NCBI RefSeq assembly: GCF_049800775.1
Contig: NZ_JBNAFR010000002.1
Location: forward strand, 558,001 to 622,000
DNA: 64,000 nt
Source: Dinoroseobacter sp049800775
GTDB taxonomy: Bacteria > Pseudomonadota > Alphaproteobacteria > Rhodobacterales > Rhodobacteraceae
Reading direction: 5' to 3'
The notes under the pieces were generated by a model. It saw only the letters and a list, made by a program, of their open reading frames with translations, made no database searches and was not told the DNA's origin. Below, piece by piece: positions 9,354 through 17,419 of this stretch (positions are counted from its first letter, which is position 1; each line of letters begins with the position of its first letter). Made by a program: the position numbers and the translations under genes.

Positions 9354-9674
9354 ATGCCACAGATTACCAAGTCCGCCGATCTGCAAACCGTTGTGACCAC
9401 GTTCGAGGTCACGCCGGGCACCTGCCAGGACCTGCTCGAGGCGCTGACCGATGCCTATGCAAGCTTCATCTCGCAACAGCCCGGCTTCATCTCTGCCGGG
9501 TTGCACGTGAATGACGCCCAGACCCGGATCGCCAATTACAGCCAGTGGAACCGGCGCGAAGACTTCCAGGCCATGTTGCGCACGGCGGAGATGCGCGACC
9601 GCAACCGCCAGATCAGCGCATTGTGCCGGAGTTTTGAGCCGGTGCTTTACGACGTGGCCGCGGTATTCGACTGA
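9354..9674 (+). CDS. Antibiotic biosynthesis monooxygenase (ABM)-domain protein
   Basis: 106 residues. The ATG follows GGAGGAG. VTTFEVTPGTCQDLLEALTD, then QQPGFISAGLHVNDAQTRIANYSQWNRREDFQAM is the ferredoxin-like ABM fold, in which a Trp-containing strand lines the pocket. Members are cofactor-free monooxygenases or small-molecule/haem-binding proteins; no substrate can be assigned. It stands alone between UspA and a convergent outer-membrane gene. Confidence 0.78.
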   Translation: MPQITKSADLQTVVTTFEVTPGTCQDLLEALTDAYASFISQQPGFISAGLHVNDAQTRIANYSQWNRREDFQAMLRTAEMRDRNRQISALCRSFEPVLYDVAAVFD

Positions 9675-9677
9675 GCG

Positions 9678-10358
9678 CTAGAAGCGCGACCAGATCCCGA
9701 ATTTGACCCGCGGGTCCTCATCTCCGAGGATCGGCAGGGTCACGGCGGTTTCCACCTGAAACAGGTCCGAGAAGTGCCAGACATAGGTCGGCACAAGCTT
9801 GGCGAGCGGGTCCTGATCGTATTCCTGCGAAGTCTGGAGTTGCAGATAGACCAGATGCTTGTTCTCGCGCTGCCAGCCGATGGTGGCGTCGACCTTGATC
9901 AACCGCCTGCTGCCGAAACTGTCCTTGTGCCGAAAACGCGCGCTGGCATCCACCGCCGTCCAGCCATTGCCGAAAGGGTAGCTCAGCCCGCGCCCCCAGC
10001 TCGCCCCGATCACCCAGAGCGGCTTCGGCGGGCGCACCAGATTGCCCGACGCGCCGACGCCGCCCAGGATCGCAAAGCGGTGCGGGCCATCGTTTTGAAA
10101 CACCGGATAGCGGGCAAAGGCGTATCCCTCGGCCACGAAGGCGGTGGCGCTGCCGTCAAAGCCGAGGGTCAGGTTCTCGGTCAGACCGTATTCCGCATAA
10201 AGCGTGGCGACCCAGTCTTCCTCTTCCCCGGCGGTTTCCTGCGCGGCGGTGACAAAAAGGAGTCCGTCCTCCTGCGGCCACGGACCCGCCAAGGCCGCAG
10301 ACGCGCAAAACGCGGCGCAACCGGATCGTGCAAGAAGGCGAAGGAGCGGTCGGATCAT
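9678..10358 (-). CDS. Predicted outer-membrane beta-barrel protein
   Basis: 226 residues. The start at 10358 (MIRPLLRLLARSGCAAFCASAALAGPWPQ) gives a plausible signal peptide. The mature sequence is rich in alternating aromatic strands, for example TLYAEYGLTENLTLGFDG and WVIGASWGRGLSYPFG, and ends VKFGIWSRF, whose final Phe is the usual outer-membrane assembly signal. No specific family is recognised. It resembles small MetA-pathway/transporter-like barrels annotated as hypothetical. The gene is divergent from parA. Confidence 0.6.
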   Translation of the reverse strand: MIRPLLRLLARSGCAAFCASAALAGPWPQEDGLLFVTAAQETAGEEEDWVATLYAEYGLTENLTLGFDGSATAFVAEGYAFARYPVFQNDGPHRFAILGGVGASGNLVRPPKPLWVIGASWGRGLSYPFGNGWTAVDASARFRHKDSFGSRRLIKVDATIGWQRENKHLVYLQLQTSQEYDQDPLAKLVPTYVWHFSDLFQVETAVTLPILGDEDPRVKFGIWSRF

Positions 10359-10473
10359 CTCTTGCCTAAATTCCCGACAATTGAGCGCATCTGTCCAGCC
10401 TGCCCCCATATTTCGCGTGCACCCCCCTCAGAATCACCGCAAGTTGTGACCGCAAGAGCGCATGGGGGGCAGA

Positions 10474-11109
10474 ATGACCGGTAAAATCTTAACGATTGCT
10501 CAACAAAAGGGGGGATCGGGCAAGACCACGCTGGCGGTCAACCTGGCGGTGGCCGGTTTGCGCGCGGGGCAGAGCGTCGCGGTGATCGATACCGACCCGC
10601 AGGGCTCGCTGGGACGCTGGTTCATGACCCGGCTCGAGCTTCTGGACGGGGAACCCGATATGGAGTTTTCCACCGCGTCGGCCTGGGGGGTCGGCTACGA
10701 GGTGGGCAAGCTCGCCAAGGCCTGCGATCTGGTGATCATCGACACGCCGCCCAAGGTGGATAGCGACCTGAAACCGGCGCTCCGGGCGGCGGATCTGGTG
10801 GTGGTGCCCGTGGCGACCTCTCATGTGGATCTCTGGGCGACCGAAGGCGTGCTCGATCTGGCGGACCGGGTGGGCAAGCCGACGCTTTTGGTTCTGAACC
10901 GGACGCGGGCGGGGACGCGTCTCGGGGCCGAGGTGGCCGAGGCTGCGGCCGAGACCAGCGCGGATCTGGCGGAGGCGCAGCTTGCGAACCGGATCGTCTA
11001 TGCCGAGACGCTGGGCCAAGGGCTCGGCGCGCCGGAAGCCGCCCGCAAGGGCGCGGCGGTGGCAGAGGTCGATGCGCTCTATGCCGAGATCATGGGGATG
11101 TTCACCTGA
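10474..11109 (+). CDS. ParA-family ATPase (orphan)
   Basis: 211 residues. The ATG at 10474 is chosen because GGGGGG precedes it; an in-frame ATG at 10462 is possible. ILTIAQQKGGSGKTTLAVNL is the deviant Walker A, VIDTDPQGSLGRW is motif A', and LVIIDTPPKVDSD is Walker B. No parB or parS-like partner follows. The chromosomal ParA is normally next to ParB near the origin, so this is an orphan MinD/ParA-like positioning ATPase with an unidentified cargo. The zinc-ribbon gene lies 57 bp downstream and may be co-transcribed. Confidence 0.82.
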   Translation: MTGKILTIAQQKGGSGKTTLAVNLAVAGLRAGQSVAVIDTDPQGSLGRWFMTRLELLDGEPDMEFSTASAWGVGYEVGKLAKACDLVIIDTPPKVDSDLKPALRAADLVVVPVATSHVDLWATEGVLDLADRVGKPTLLVLNRTRAGTRLGAEVAEAAAETSADLAEAQLANRIVYAETLGQGLGAPEAARKGAAVAEVDALYAEIMGMFT

Positions 11110-11166
11110 ACTTGCGACCCGCCGTTTGATCCCCATCTGTAGAGGGAGCAACACGGAGAAACGCCC

Positions 11167-11409
11167 ATGAAATGCCCGATCGACGGAACCGAGCTTGTGA
11201 TGACCGACCGCAGCGGGGTCGAGATCGACTACTGCCCGAGCTGCCGAGGCGTCTGGCTGGATCGCGGCGAGCTCGACAAGATCATCGAGCGCTCGGTTCC
11301 GGCGTCAGCCCCGAAACCGACGCGGGATTTCGACGACGACTACCCGGGGGGGCGGGCGCCCCGGCGGAAGAAGAAAGAGAGCTTCCTGATGGAGCTGTTT
11401 GATTTCTGA
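11167..11409 (+). CDS. TFIIB-type zinc-ribbon protein
   Basis: 80 residues. MKCPIDGTELV and IDYCPSCRGVWLDRGELDKI give CxxD...CPxCxGxWLDxGEL, the zf-TFIIB (PF13453) signature. Only three ligand cysteines are obvious: the first pair is CPID, where Asp may replace one Cys. The C-terminus is basic (RRKKK) and then hydrophobic. Function is unknown in bacteria. It probably shares a transcript with parA. Confidence 0.8.
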   Translation: MKCPIDGTELVMTDRSGVEIDYCPSCRGVWLDRGELDKIIERSVPASAPKPTRDFDDDYPGGRAPRRKKKESFLMELFDF

Positions 11410-11446
11410 GAGGTGGTTTTGCGCCGGGCTGCGCCCGTCGCCCCGG

Positions 11447-11468
11447 CGAGAGGGGCCAGCCCCTCTCG
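11447..11468 (+). terminator. GC-rich hairpin after parA/zinc-ribbon genes
   Basis: CGAGAGGGGC and GCCCCTCTCG form a perfect 10-bp inverted repeat around CA, 38 bp after the zinc-ribbon stop. It lacks a clean T-run, so it is a weak terminator or an mRNA-end stabiliser. It is followed by CTACCCGGGATATTTGGAGA, which resembles a sequence often seen after Rhodobacteraceae genes. Confidence 0.5.
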
Positions 11469-11719
11469 CGCTCTACCCGGGATATTTGGAGACTTAAGAA
11501 ACGAATGTGCATTGAGCAAAGGCTGCCGAAGAGACTTCGGGAGCAGCACCGTCGCTTAGAGTACTGCGAGGCTATCTCCATACCAGTGAATAACCTCAAC
11601 CCGAACGCGAATTTCTAAAATGAAACTGGAAAAATCTCTCGGCTAGGTGGGCCAAAATTTCCCGGAGTGATCGCTTCGGCGTTTGTGTCAGATACCATAT
11701 CGGAACTAGTTTAAATCCG
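11469..11719. other. Low-GC intergenic stretch, no gene seen
   Basis: About 250 bp that is distinctly more AT-rich than its neighbours, and no convincing coding frame is seen. It probably marks the edge of a small acquired segment that includes the next minus-strand gene. Confidence 0.5.
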
Positions 11720-12199
11720 TTACAATGTTTTCCTAAATGCTTCTTCATGCAAATCTATCTTATGGTCTAGCCAGTCCAAAAAGTTCAGAGATTTATTTGC
11801 TTGGTGTTCGTCCCTGAGCATGGTTACGAGGCGCATAGCGTTCTCAGTATTAAGGAATCTCACTGCGCCGAAGTACTGGCGAACGCCATCAGATTTCAAT
11901 AACTTGTGGAAATGACCCGATTGAATGAGTGGATCCATCGCCGAGTAATTGAACGAATCCATTGAGATGAAAAGCTCCGAATCTTGAACTTGACCAGCTG
12001 AAATTCTTCCACGCAGCAATCGGAGCTGGGTTCTGAGGTTTTCCAGTTCGCTAGTGTTAAGTTCTACTTCACTTCTCAAGATTTCAATTGCGTTTTTTGT
12101 CTGGAAGTGAAGCATGATAAAATGTGCCAGTAGTTGCACAAAAACTCCTGCCACAATTCCTAGGAAAACTCCCAAGCCCGTTATCATCTCAGTATGCAT
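11720..12199 (-). CDS. Hypothetical small membrane-anchored protein
   Basis: 159 residues with no recognised family. An N-terminal membrane segment (ITGLGVFLGIVAGVFVQLLAHFIML) is followed by a charged, probably coiled-coil stretch (NAIEILRSEVELNTSELENLRTQ is part of it) and a helical C-terminal domain. The codon use is clearly AT-richer than the flanking genes, which suggests horizontal acquisition. It lies just downstream of uvrB, in the same direction, but about 60 bp away, so co-transcription is uncertain. Confidence 0.55.
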   Translation of the reverse strand: MHTEMITGLGVFLGIVAGVFVQLLAHFIMLHFQTKNAIEILRSEVELNTSELENLRTQLRLLRGRISAGQVQDSELFISMDSFNYSAMDPLIQSGHFHKLLKSDGVRQYFGAVRFLNTENAMRLVTMLRDEHQANKSLNFLDWLDHKIDLHEEAFRKTL

Positions 12200-12256
12200 G
12201 CCTTTGAGTGTCCAATTTCTTTAAACCGAGCGTCCATTTTGGAACCGTGACTGTCT

Positions 12257-14437
12257 TCAGGGTCGCTTCCGCCGCTTCACATTCCCGCCCCTTTGACCCG
12301 GCCTTCCGGCGGTGCTTCGGCCCGAGGCCTTGGCGCTTTCTTCAACGGCGGCCTCAACGGCTGACTGGCGTGCGAGGGGATCATCGGCGATGGCCAGATC
12401 GACGGCTTCGAGCCGTTTGACCTCGTCGCGCAGGCGGGCGGCTTCTTCGAACTCCAGGTTCTCGGCGGCCTTGCGCATATCCGTGCGCAGCCCGTCCAGA
12501 ACGGCCTCCAGGTTTCCGCCATGGAGCGGCTTGTCGACCTTGGCGGTCACGCGGTTCATGTCCACATCGCCCTCGTAGAGCCCGGCCAGCACGTCCTCGA
12601 CGTTCTTCTTCACCGTCTCCGGGGTGATGCCGTGTTCCTCGTTATAGGCGATCTGCTTGGCGCGGCGGCGGTTGGTTTCGGCCAGCGCGCGCTCCATGGA
12701 TCCGGTGATCCGGTCGGCATACATGATCACGCGGCCCTCGGCGTTCCGCGCGGCACGACCGATGGTCTGCACCAGCGAGGTTTCCGAGCGCAGGAACCCT
12801 TCCTTATCCGCATCCAGGATCGCCACCAGCCCGCATTCCGGGATGTCGAGCCCCTCGCGCAGCAGGTTGATCCCGATCAGTACGTCGAAGGCCCCGAGCC
12901 GCAGGTCGCGCAGGATCTCGATCCGCTCCAGCGTGTCGATATCGGAATGCATGTAGCGGACGCGGATCCCCTGTTCATGCATGTACTCCGTCAGGTCCTC
13001 GGCCATACGCTTCGTCAGGGTCGTGACCAGCGTGCGGAACCCGTCGGCGGAGACCTTGCGCACTTCGTCCAGCAGGTCATCCACTTGCATCTCGACCGGG
13101 CGGATCTCGACCTGAGGGTCGAGCAGGCCGGTGGGGCGGATCACCTGTTCGGTGAATATTCCGCCGGTCTGTTCCAGCTCCCATGCTGCGGGGGTGGCCG
13201 AGACGAAGACCGATTGCGGGCGCATGGCGTCCCATTCCTCGAATTTCAGCGGGCGGTTGTCCATGCAGGAGGGCAGGCGGAAGCCGTGCTCGGCCAGCGT
13301 CATCTTGCGGCGGAAGTCGCCCTTGTACATGCCGCCGATCTGCGGAACCGAGACATGGCTTTCATCGGCGAAGACGATCGCGTTGTCGGGGATGTATTCG
13401 AACAGGGTGGGGGGCGGCTCGCCCGGGGCGCGGCCCGTCAGGTAGCGCGAGTAGTTCTCGATGCCGTTGCAAACGCCTGTGGCCTCCAGCATCTCGATAT
13501 CGAAATTCGTGCGTTGTTCGAGCCGTTGCGCCTCCAGCAGCTTGCCCTCGGCGACCAGTTGGTCGAGCCGTATCCGCAGCTCCTTTTTGATCGACACGAT
13601 CGCCTGCTGCATGGTGGGGCGGGGGGTCACGTAATGCGAGTTGGCGTAGATCCGGATCCGGTCCACCGTGTCGGCCTTGGCCCCGGTGAGCGGGTCGAAT
13701 TCGGTGATGCTCTCGAGCTCTTCGCCAAAGAAGGAAAACTTCAGCGCGCGGTCCTCCAGGTGGGCAGGCCAGACCTCGAGGCTGTCGCCGCGCACCCGGA
13801 AGGATCCCCGCTGGAAGGCGGCATCGTTGCGGCGGTATTGCTGGGCCACGAGATCGGCCATGATCTGGCGCTGGTCGTATTCGTTCCCGGCGATCAGGTC
13901 TTGGGTCATCGCGCCGTAGGTTTCGACGGAACCGATGCCATAGATGCAGGAGACCGAGGCCACGATGATCACGTCATCCCGTTCCAGAAGCGCCCGCGTC
14001 GCCGAGTGGCGCATGCGGTCGATCTGCTCGTTGATCTGGGATTCCTTCTCGATATAGGTGTCCGAACGGGCGACATAGGCCTCGGGCTGGTAGTAGTCGT
14101 AATAGCTGACGAAATACTCGACCGCGTTGTCGGGAAAGAAGCCCTTGAACTCCCCATAGAGCTGCGCCGCCAAGGTCTTGTTGGGGGCAAGGATGATCGC
14201 CGGGCGCTGGGTCTCTTCGATCACCTTCGCCATGGTGAAGGTCTTGCCTGTCCCCGTGGCGCCCAGCAGAACCTGATCGCGCTCTCCGTCGCGTACGCCC
14301 TGGCTCAGCTCGACAATCGCCGTCGGCTGGTCGCCCGCGGGGGAAAAGCTGGTCTCCATGCGAAAGGTCTGGCCGCCCTCGAGTTTCGGGCGGCTGCGGA
14401 CGTCTTCGGCAATGGCATTCAGAACGGGCTGGTCCAT
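12257..14437 (-). CDS. uvrB: UvrABC system protein B
   Basis: 726 residues, full length. In order: LLGATGTGKTFTMAKVIEE (Walker A, about residue 58), the beta-hairpin YYDYYQPEAYV that clamps damaged DNA, FADESHVSVPQIGGMY (DEAD-like Walker B), helicase motifs VFVSATPAAWE, LIGINLLREGLDIPE and QTIGRAARN, and a C-terminal UVR domain (AENLEFEEAARLRDEVKRLE) that contacts UvrC. It verifies damage and loads UvrC in nucleotide excision repair. A LexA-like site lies about 30 bp upstream of its start, consistent with SOS control. Confidence 0.97.
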   Translation of the reverse strand: MDQPVLNAIAEDVRSRPKLEGGQTFRMETSFSPAGDQPTAIVELSQGVRDGERDQVLLGATGTGKTFTMAKVIEETQRPAIILAPNKTLAAQLYGEFKGFFPDNAVEYFVSYYDYYQPEAYVARSDTYIEKESQINEQIDRMRHSATRALLERDDVIIVASVSCIYGIGSVETYGAMTQDLIAGNEYDQRQIMADLVAQQYRRNDAAFQRGSFRVRGDSLEVWPAHLEDRALKFSFFGEELESITEFDPLTGAKADTVDRIRIYANSHYVTPRPTMQQAIVSIKKELRIRLDQLVAEGKLLEAQRLEQRTNFDIEMLEATGVCNGIENYSRYLTGRAPGEPPPTLFEYIPDNAIVFADESHVSVPQIGGMYKGDFRRKMTLAEHGFRLPSCMDNRPLKFEEWDAMRPQSVFVSATPAAWELEQTGGIFTEQVIRPTGLLDPQVEIRPVEMQVDDLLDEVRKVSADGFRTLVTTLTKRMAEDLTEYMHEQGIRVRYMHSDIDTLERIEILRDLRLGAFDVLIGINLLREGLDIPECGLVAILDADKEGFLRSETSLVQTIGRAARNAEGRVIMYADRITGSMERALAETNRRRAKQIAYNEEHGITPETVKKNVEDVLAGLYEGDVDMNRVTAKVDKPLHGGNLEAVLDGLRTDMRKAAENLEFEEAARLRDEVKRLEAVDLAIADDPLARQSAVEAAVEESAKASGRSTAGRPGQRGGNVKRRKRP

Positions 14438-14466
14438 GGGTCGATTCCTTTCTGGACCTCTAAGGT

Positions 14467-14481
14467 GATCTGTTTTTGTTC
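14467..14481 (-). promoter_or_regulatory. Candidate LexA operator before uvrB
   Basis: Read on the minus strand, GAAC-N7-GATC lies 30 bp upstream of the uvrB start. Alphaproteobacterial LexA is known to bind GTTC-N7-GTTC type direct repeats (GAAC-N7-GAAC on the other strand), and a GATC half-site variant is known from Rhodobacter. One half-site therefore deviates from the commonest consensus. Confidence 0.55.
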
Positions 14482-14950
14482 TCTTGCAAGGGGGCGCGAC
14501 GCGTCAACGCGTTGCAAGATGCGAAGATTATGGGTTGAGTTATTGATTGCGATCAATAATATCGCCCATGCGTGGCGTGCATCGAAAAAAACCTCTAAGA
14601 CCAAGGTCTTGGGCCATAATGCCGCAATTGAATAAATTTAACAAAAAAATCAAATAATTAAAGGTGAGTCCTGAGCGAGGCTTTGTTTGGGCTCTCAACC
14701 AAGGCGAGAAAATTCAATTGTATTGAGTGTACCGAGCGCCTAACTTTCTACTGCAAGCAGCAAATGGCTGTCGGTCGGTCTCGCACCACCCACCCCACCC
14801 CTCGCTCCCTCGAGGCTGATCGGCAGTCGCTTGTAATCCCCCTCAAATCCGGATCCGAGTGATGCTGTCGCGGCTCTGCGTCGCAGAACGCGTGGCTTGC
14901 ATCGCAGCGGGCCAATGGTGATAGTGCGGCCAAGCAGAGAAAGGGTCGCT
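14482..14950. other. Intergenic region between uvrB and the NDUFS4-like gene
   Basis: About 470 bp. It contains an AT-rich block near 14630-14670 and no supportable gene. It should hold the promoters of uvrB (leftward) and of the complex I gene (rightward). No tRNA fold was recognised. Confidence 0.5.
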
Positions 14951-15262
14951 ATGCGCGCGCGAGTTTACCAGCCAGCCAAAACCGCCATGTCCTCGGGTCA
15001 GGCGAAGACCAAGGGATGGGTGCTGGAGCATGCGCCGGACAGCGCGCGCGAGATCGATCCTCTGATGGGCTGGACGAGCTCGGACGACACGCAGAGCCAG
15101 GTGAAGCTGCGGTTCGACACCAAGGAAGCCGCGCTGGATTATGCCCGTGAGAAGGGGATCGAGGTCACGGTGACGGAGCCCAAGAAGCGCAAGGTGAATA
15201 TCCGCCCGGGCGGCTATGGCGATAACTTCGCAACCAACCGCCGGACGGTCTGGACCCACTAG
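14951..15262 (+). CDS. NDUFS4-type complex I accessory subunit
   Basis: 103 residues starting MRARVYQPAKTAMSSGQAKT. The sequence WVLEHAP, then DPLMGWTSSDDTQSQVKLRF, EAALDYAREKGIEV and the basic end RPGGYGDNFATNRRTVWTH matches the ETC complex I subunit family (NDUFS4/18-kDa, PF04800). It is a peripheral, Fe-S-free subunit stabilising NADH:ubiquinone oxidoreductase, found in alphaproteobacteria and mitochondria. The gene stands away from a nuo operon, as is usual. Confidence 0.88.
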   Translation: MRARVYQPAKTAMSSGQAKTKGWVLEHAPDSAREIDPLMGWTSSDDTQSQVKLRFDTKEAALDYAREKGIEVTVTEPKKRKVNIRPGGYGDNFATNRRTVWTH

Positions 15263-15275
15263 TCCTCGCGCGGAT

Positions 15276-16361
15276 CTACACCCTCATAAGATGATTGTCC
15301 CAAGCGAGCCCGTCGGCGTTGGCGCTCTGGGCAACGCCCCCCCCTGACAGGGTGCGCAACGCGCCGGTCCCCGACGTTACGGCAAAGCCATCAGGGTGGG
15401 TGTCGATCCCGCTGACATCCGCGAGCGCGCGCGTGCCCGCCAACTGGCCCGTGGCCCCATCATAGACATGCACCAGCCCCCCACGCGGTGAGGTGGCCGC
15501 GATGCGCGCAGCGTCCGGTGTGATCGCGATGCTGCCGATATAGCCGCGCAGGTCACGCAGGGCGTCCCGCTCCGCCTGGCAGAGCCGGATTTGCGCGCCC
15601 CTCCGGTGCAGACCCACGAGGGCCGGGCTCGGCCCATCCCCTTGCCATTGCATGCCAAAGGCCACGGTCCCGTCCTGCGCAACCGCCATGTGGCGGATCG
15701 AGTTCAGGTGCATCTCCTGGGGCAGCGTCACCGTTTCGACGATTTCGCCCGCGCGCAGGTAGCTGAGGTTCGGTGCCATGGTCGGCAGGTTCAGCTTGGT
15801 GCGCCCGGTGTCGGGATGCGTCTCGATCCCGCCATTGGCCACCACCAGCGTCTCGGTCCCGGGCAGACGGCGGATGTCATGGGGGCCTACGCCGCCGCTG
15901 GCCACACTGCCGGCCCGGCGATAGCCCGCCGCCACGTCCCAGATGCCGACGGCGCCGGTTCCGGCCTCAAAGTCATTCTCGGTGGTGAAAAGCCACTCCC
16001 CTGAGCCGGAGAACACCCCGTGCCCGTAGAAATGCCGCCCCTCGGGCGCGTCCAGCCGGGCGATGGCCCGGCCGGAGCGGCAATCGATCACCTCGGCAAA
16101 AGTCCCGGGCCGCCGGGCAAAAGCCACGGCCTCGGGGCGCATCGGATGTGCCGCCGCGGCGTGGCCCCGGGCGGGCAGGGGCAGTTCGAACAGGATCTCG
16201 AGCTCGGCACTCAACCCGCACAGCACCGAGCGGCCATCGGACCGACCCGCCGCGCTGAGATAGGCTGGCGCTCCGGCGTCAGACCAGCTCGGCGCGGGCA
16301 TCACCCCTGCGGCGAGCAACCCGCCCAGAAAGGCGCGGCGACCCGGGCCCGTCCCGGGCAT
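15276..16361 (-). CDS. DUF1513 protein, Tat-exported beta-propeller-like
   Basis: 361 residues. A twin-arginine leader is clear (PGRRAFLGGLLAAG, then cleavage near SWSDA). The mature sequence is made of repeated WD40-like strands (HFYGHGVFSGSGEWLFTTEND, GGVGPHDIRRLPGTETLVVANGG), as in the DUF1513 family that accompanies imelysins and di-haem oxidoreductases. It is probably periplasmic. Its ATG overlaps the stop of the preceding imelysin gene by one base (TGATG), so it is the last gene of this unit. Exact role in iron uptake is unknown. Confidence 0.82.
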   Translation of the reverse strand: MPGTGPGRRAFLGGLLAAGVMPAPSWSDAGAPAYLSAAGRSDGRSVLCGLSAELEILFELPLPARGHAAAAHPMRPEAVAFARRPGTFAEVIDCRSGRAIARLDAPEGRHFYGHGVFSGSGEWLFTTENDFEAGTGAVGIWDVAAGYRRAGSVASGGVGPHDIRRLPGTETLVVANGGIETHPDTGRTKLNLPTMAPNLSYLRAGEIVETVTLPQEMHLNSIRHMAVAQDGTVAFGMQWQGDGPSPALVGLHRRGAQIRLCQAERDALRDLRGYIGSIAITPDAARIAATSPRGGLVHVYDGATGQLAGTRALADVSGIDTHPDGFAVTSGTGALRTLSGGGVAQSANADGLAWDNHLMRV

Positions 16362-17419
16362 CAGTCCCCGTCCAGCGCGTTGAATCCGGCCGCCACGCCG
16401 AGGGTCGGGCCGAGCGATCCGCTGACGAGGGCGCGTATTTCCTCGATGCTGTATTGCAGGGCCTCGACCCGGAACCGGCCCGAGGGCTCGGCCACCGTCG
16501 CAAAGACCGGATCCTCCAGCGCCGCGAGCCGCGCGAGACTGCGGTCGAAATGGGCCGCGAGATCGGCATTGAGCTTTGGGTCGTTCCGCGAGAGCCGGTC
16601 CGCCAGATCCGCAAGCGCGGTCAGACTGACCGCCACATGGTGGGCTGAGCGGCCCGAGCGCCGCGCCTCGGCGCGCGCGGGGCGGGGGCGTTCAAAGGTG
16701 CCCATGGGCCGTCTGAGCCGCGTCTCGGAGGTGAATTGCAACCCGGTCGAGAGGGCCTTGAACCCCTCTTGCAGCACTTCGGTCTCGCTGCGATAGATCG
16801 CGTCCGGGCCGGGCTGGGTGAAGGCCTGCGCATAGCGCTCGCGCCAATCGGCGGCCATCGCGGCGCTGGTCGCGGCGATATCGGCGGCAATGGTCTGGAC
16901 CAGCTGGCAATGATAGGCCGGATCCCCGGCGGTCATCAGCGTCGGGTCGTAGAGCAACAGTTCCAGCGCATAAAAGCCACGCGCCGCGATGGAGACCTGC
17001 GCGTAGTCCGTAACCGTCTCGGCGATCGGGTCCGCCTCGGCGAGCAGCCCGGCCAAAATGCGCGGCCCGGTGCTGCGCGGATCGGGCCAGAAGGCCAGGG
17101 CAAAGGCGCGTTGCTCGGCCTCGGAGGGGCCAAAGCGCAGATGGCTCATGGCGATCCAGGCGTCGAAGGCGCTGGCAAATACCGCGCGCAGCTCTGGCTC
17201 CTCGGGCGCGCAGTGGGTCGATGCGGTCTCGGCGAGCGCCGCGCCGGTGGTGGCGAGGCTTTCGACCCGGGGCAGGATATGTCCGGTCAGGATGTCCTCG
17301 ATCATCACCGAGGCCATGGGCGCTTCGGGTGGGGCCGGGGGCGTGTCAGCGTGCAGGGCGGGGCCGGTCAGGGCAAAGGTGGCGCCAAGCAGGGCGGCGG
17401 CGATCAGGGCCTGTGTCAT
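16361..17419 (-). CDS. Imelysin-family protein (second copy)
   Basis: 352 residues. The start at 17419 follows GGAGAG and overlaps the previous stop by ATGA. The signal peptide (ALIAAALLGATFALTGPALHA) precedes an all-helical imelysin domain, VMIEDILTGHILPRVESLATTG, AWIAMSHLRFGPSE and a C-terminal ALQYSIEEIRALVSGSLG. This is the imelysin-like subtype next to DUF1513 and di-haem genes, more divergent than the copy at 19075-20340. The exact GxHxxE motif is not obvious. It is likely a periplasmic iron-related protein. Confidence 0.78.
   Translation of the reverse strand: MTQALIAAALLGATFALTGPALHADTPPAPPEAPMASVMIEDILTGHILPRVESLATTGAALAETASTHCAPEEPELRAVFASAFDAWIAMSHLRFGPSEAEQRAFALAFWPDPRSTGPRILAGLLAEADPIAETVTDYAQVSIAARGFYALELLLYDPTLMTAGDPAYHCQLVQTIAADIAATSAAMAADWRERYAQAFTQPGPDAIYRSETEVLQEGFKALSTGLQFTSETRLRRPMGTFERPRPARAEARRSGRSAHHVAVSLTALADLADRLSRNDPKLNADLAAHFDRSLARLAALEDPVFATVAEPSGRFRVEALQYSIEEIRALVSGSLGPTLGVAAGFNALDGD

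Noticed and set aside
12521..14635. A 704-residue open frame on the plus strand over uvrB
   Set aside because: It is opposite full-length uvrB and shows no domains; a shadow of GC-rich codon use.
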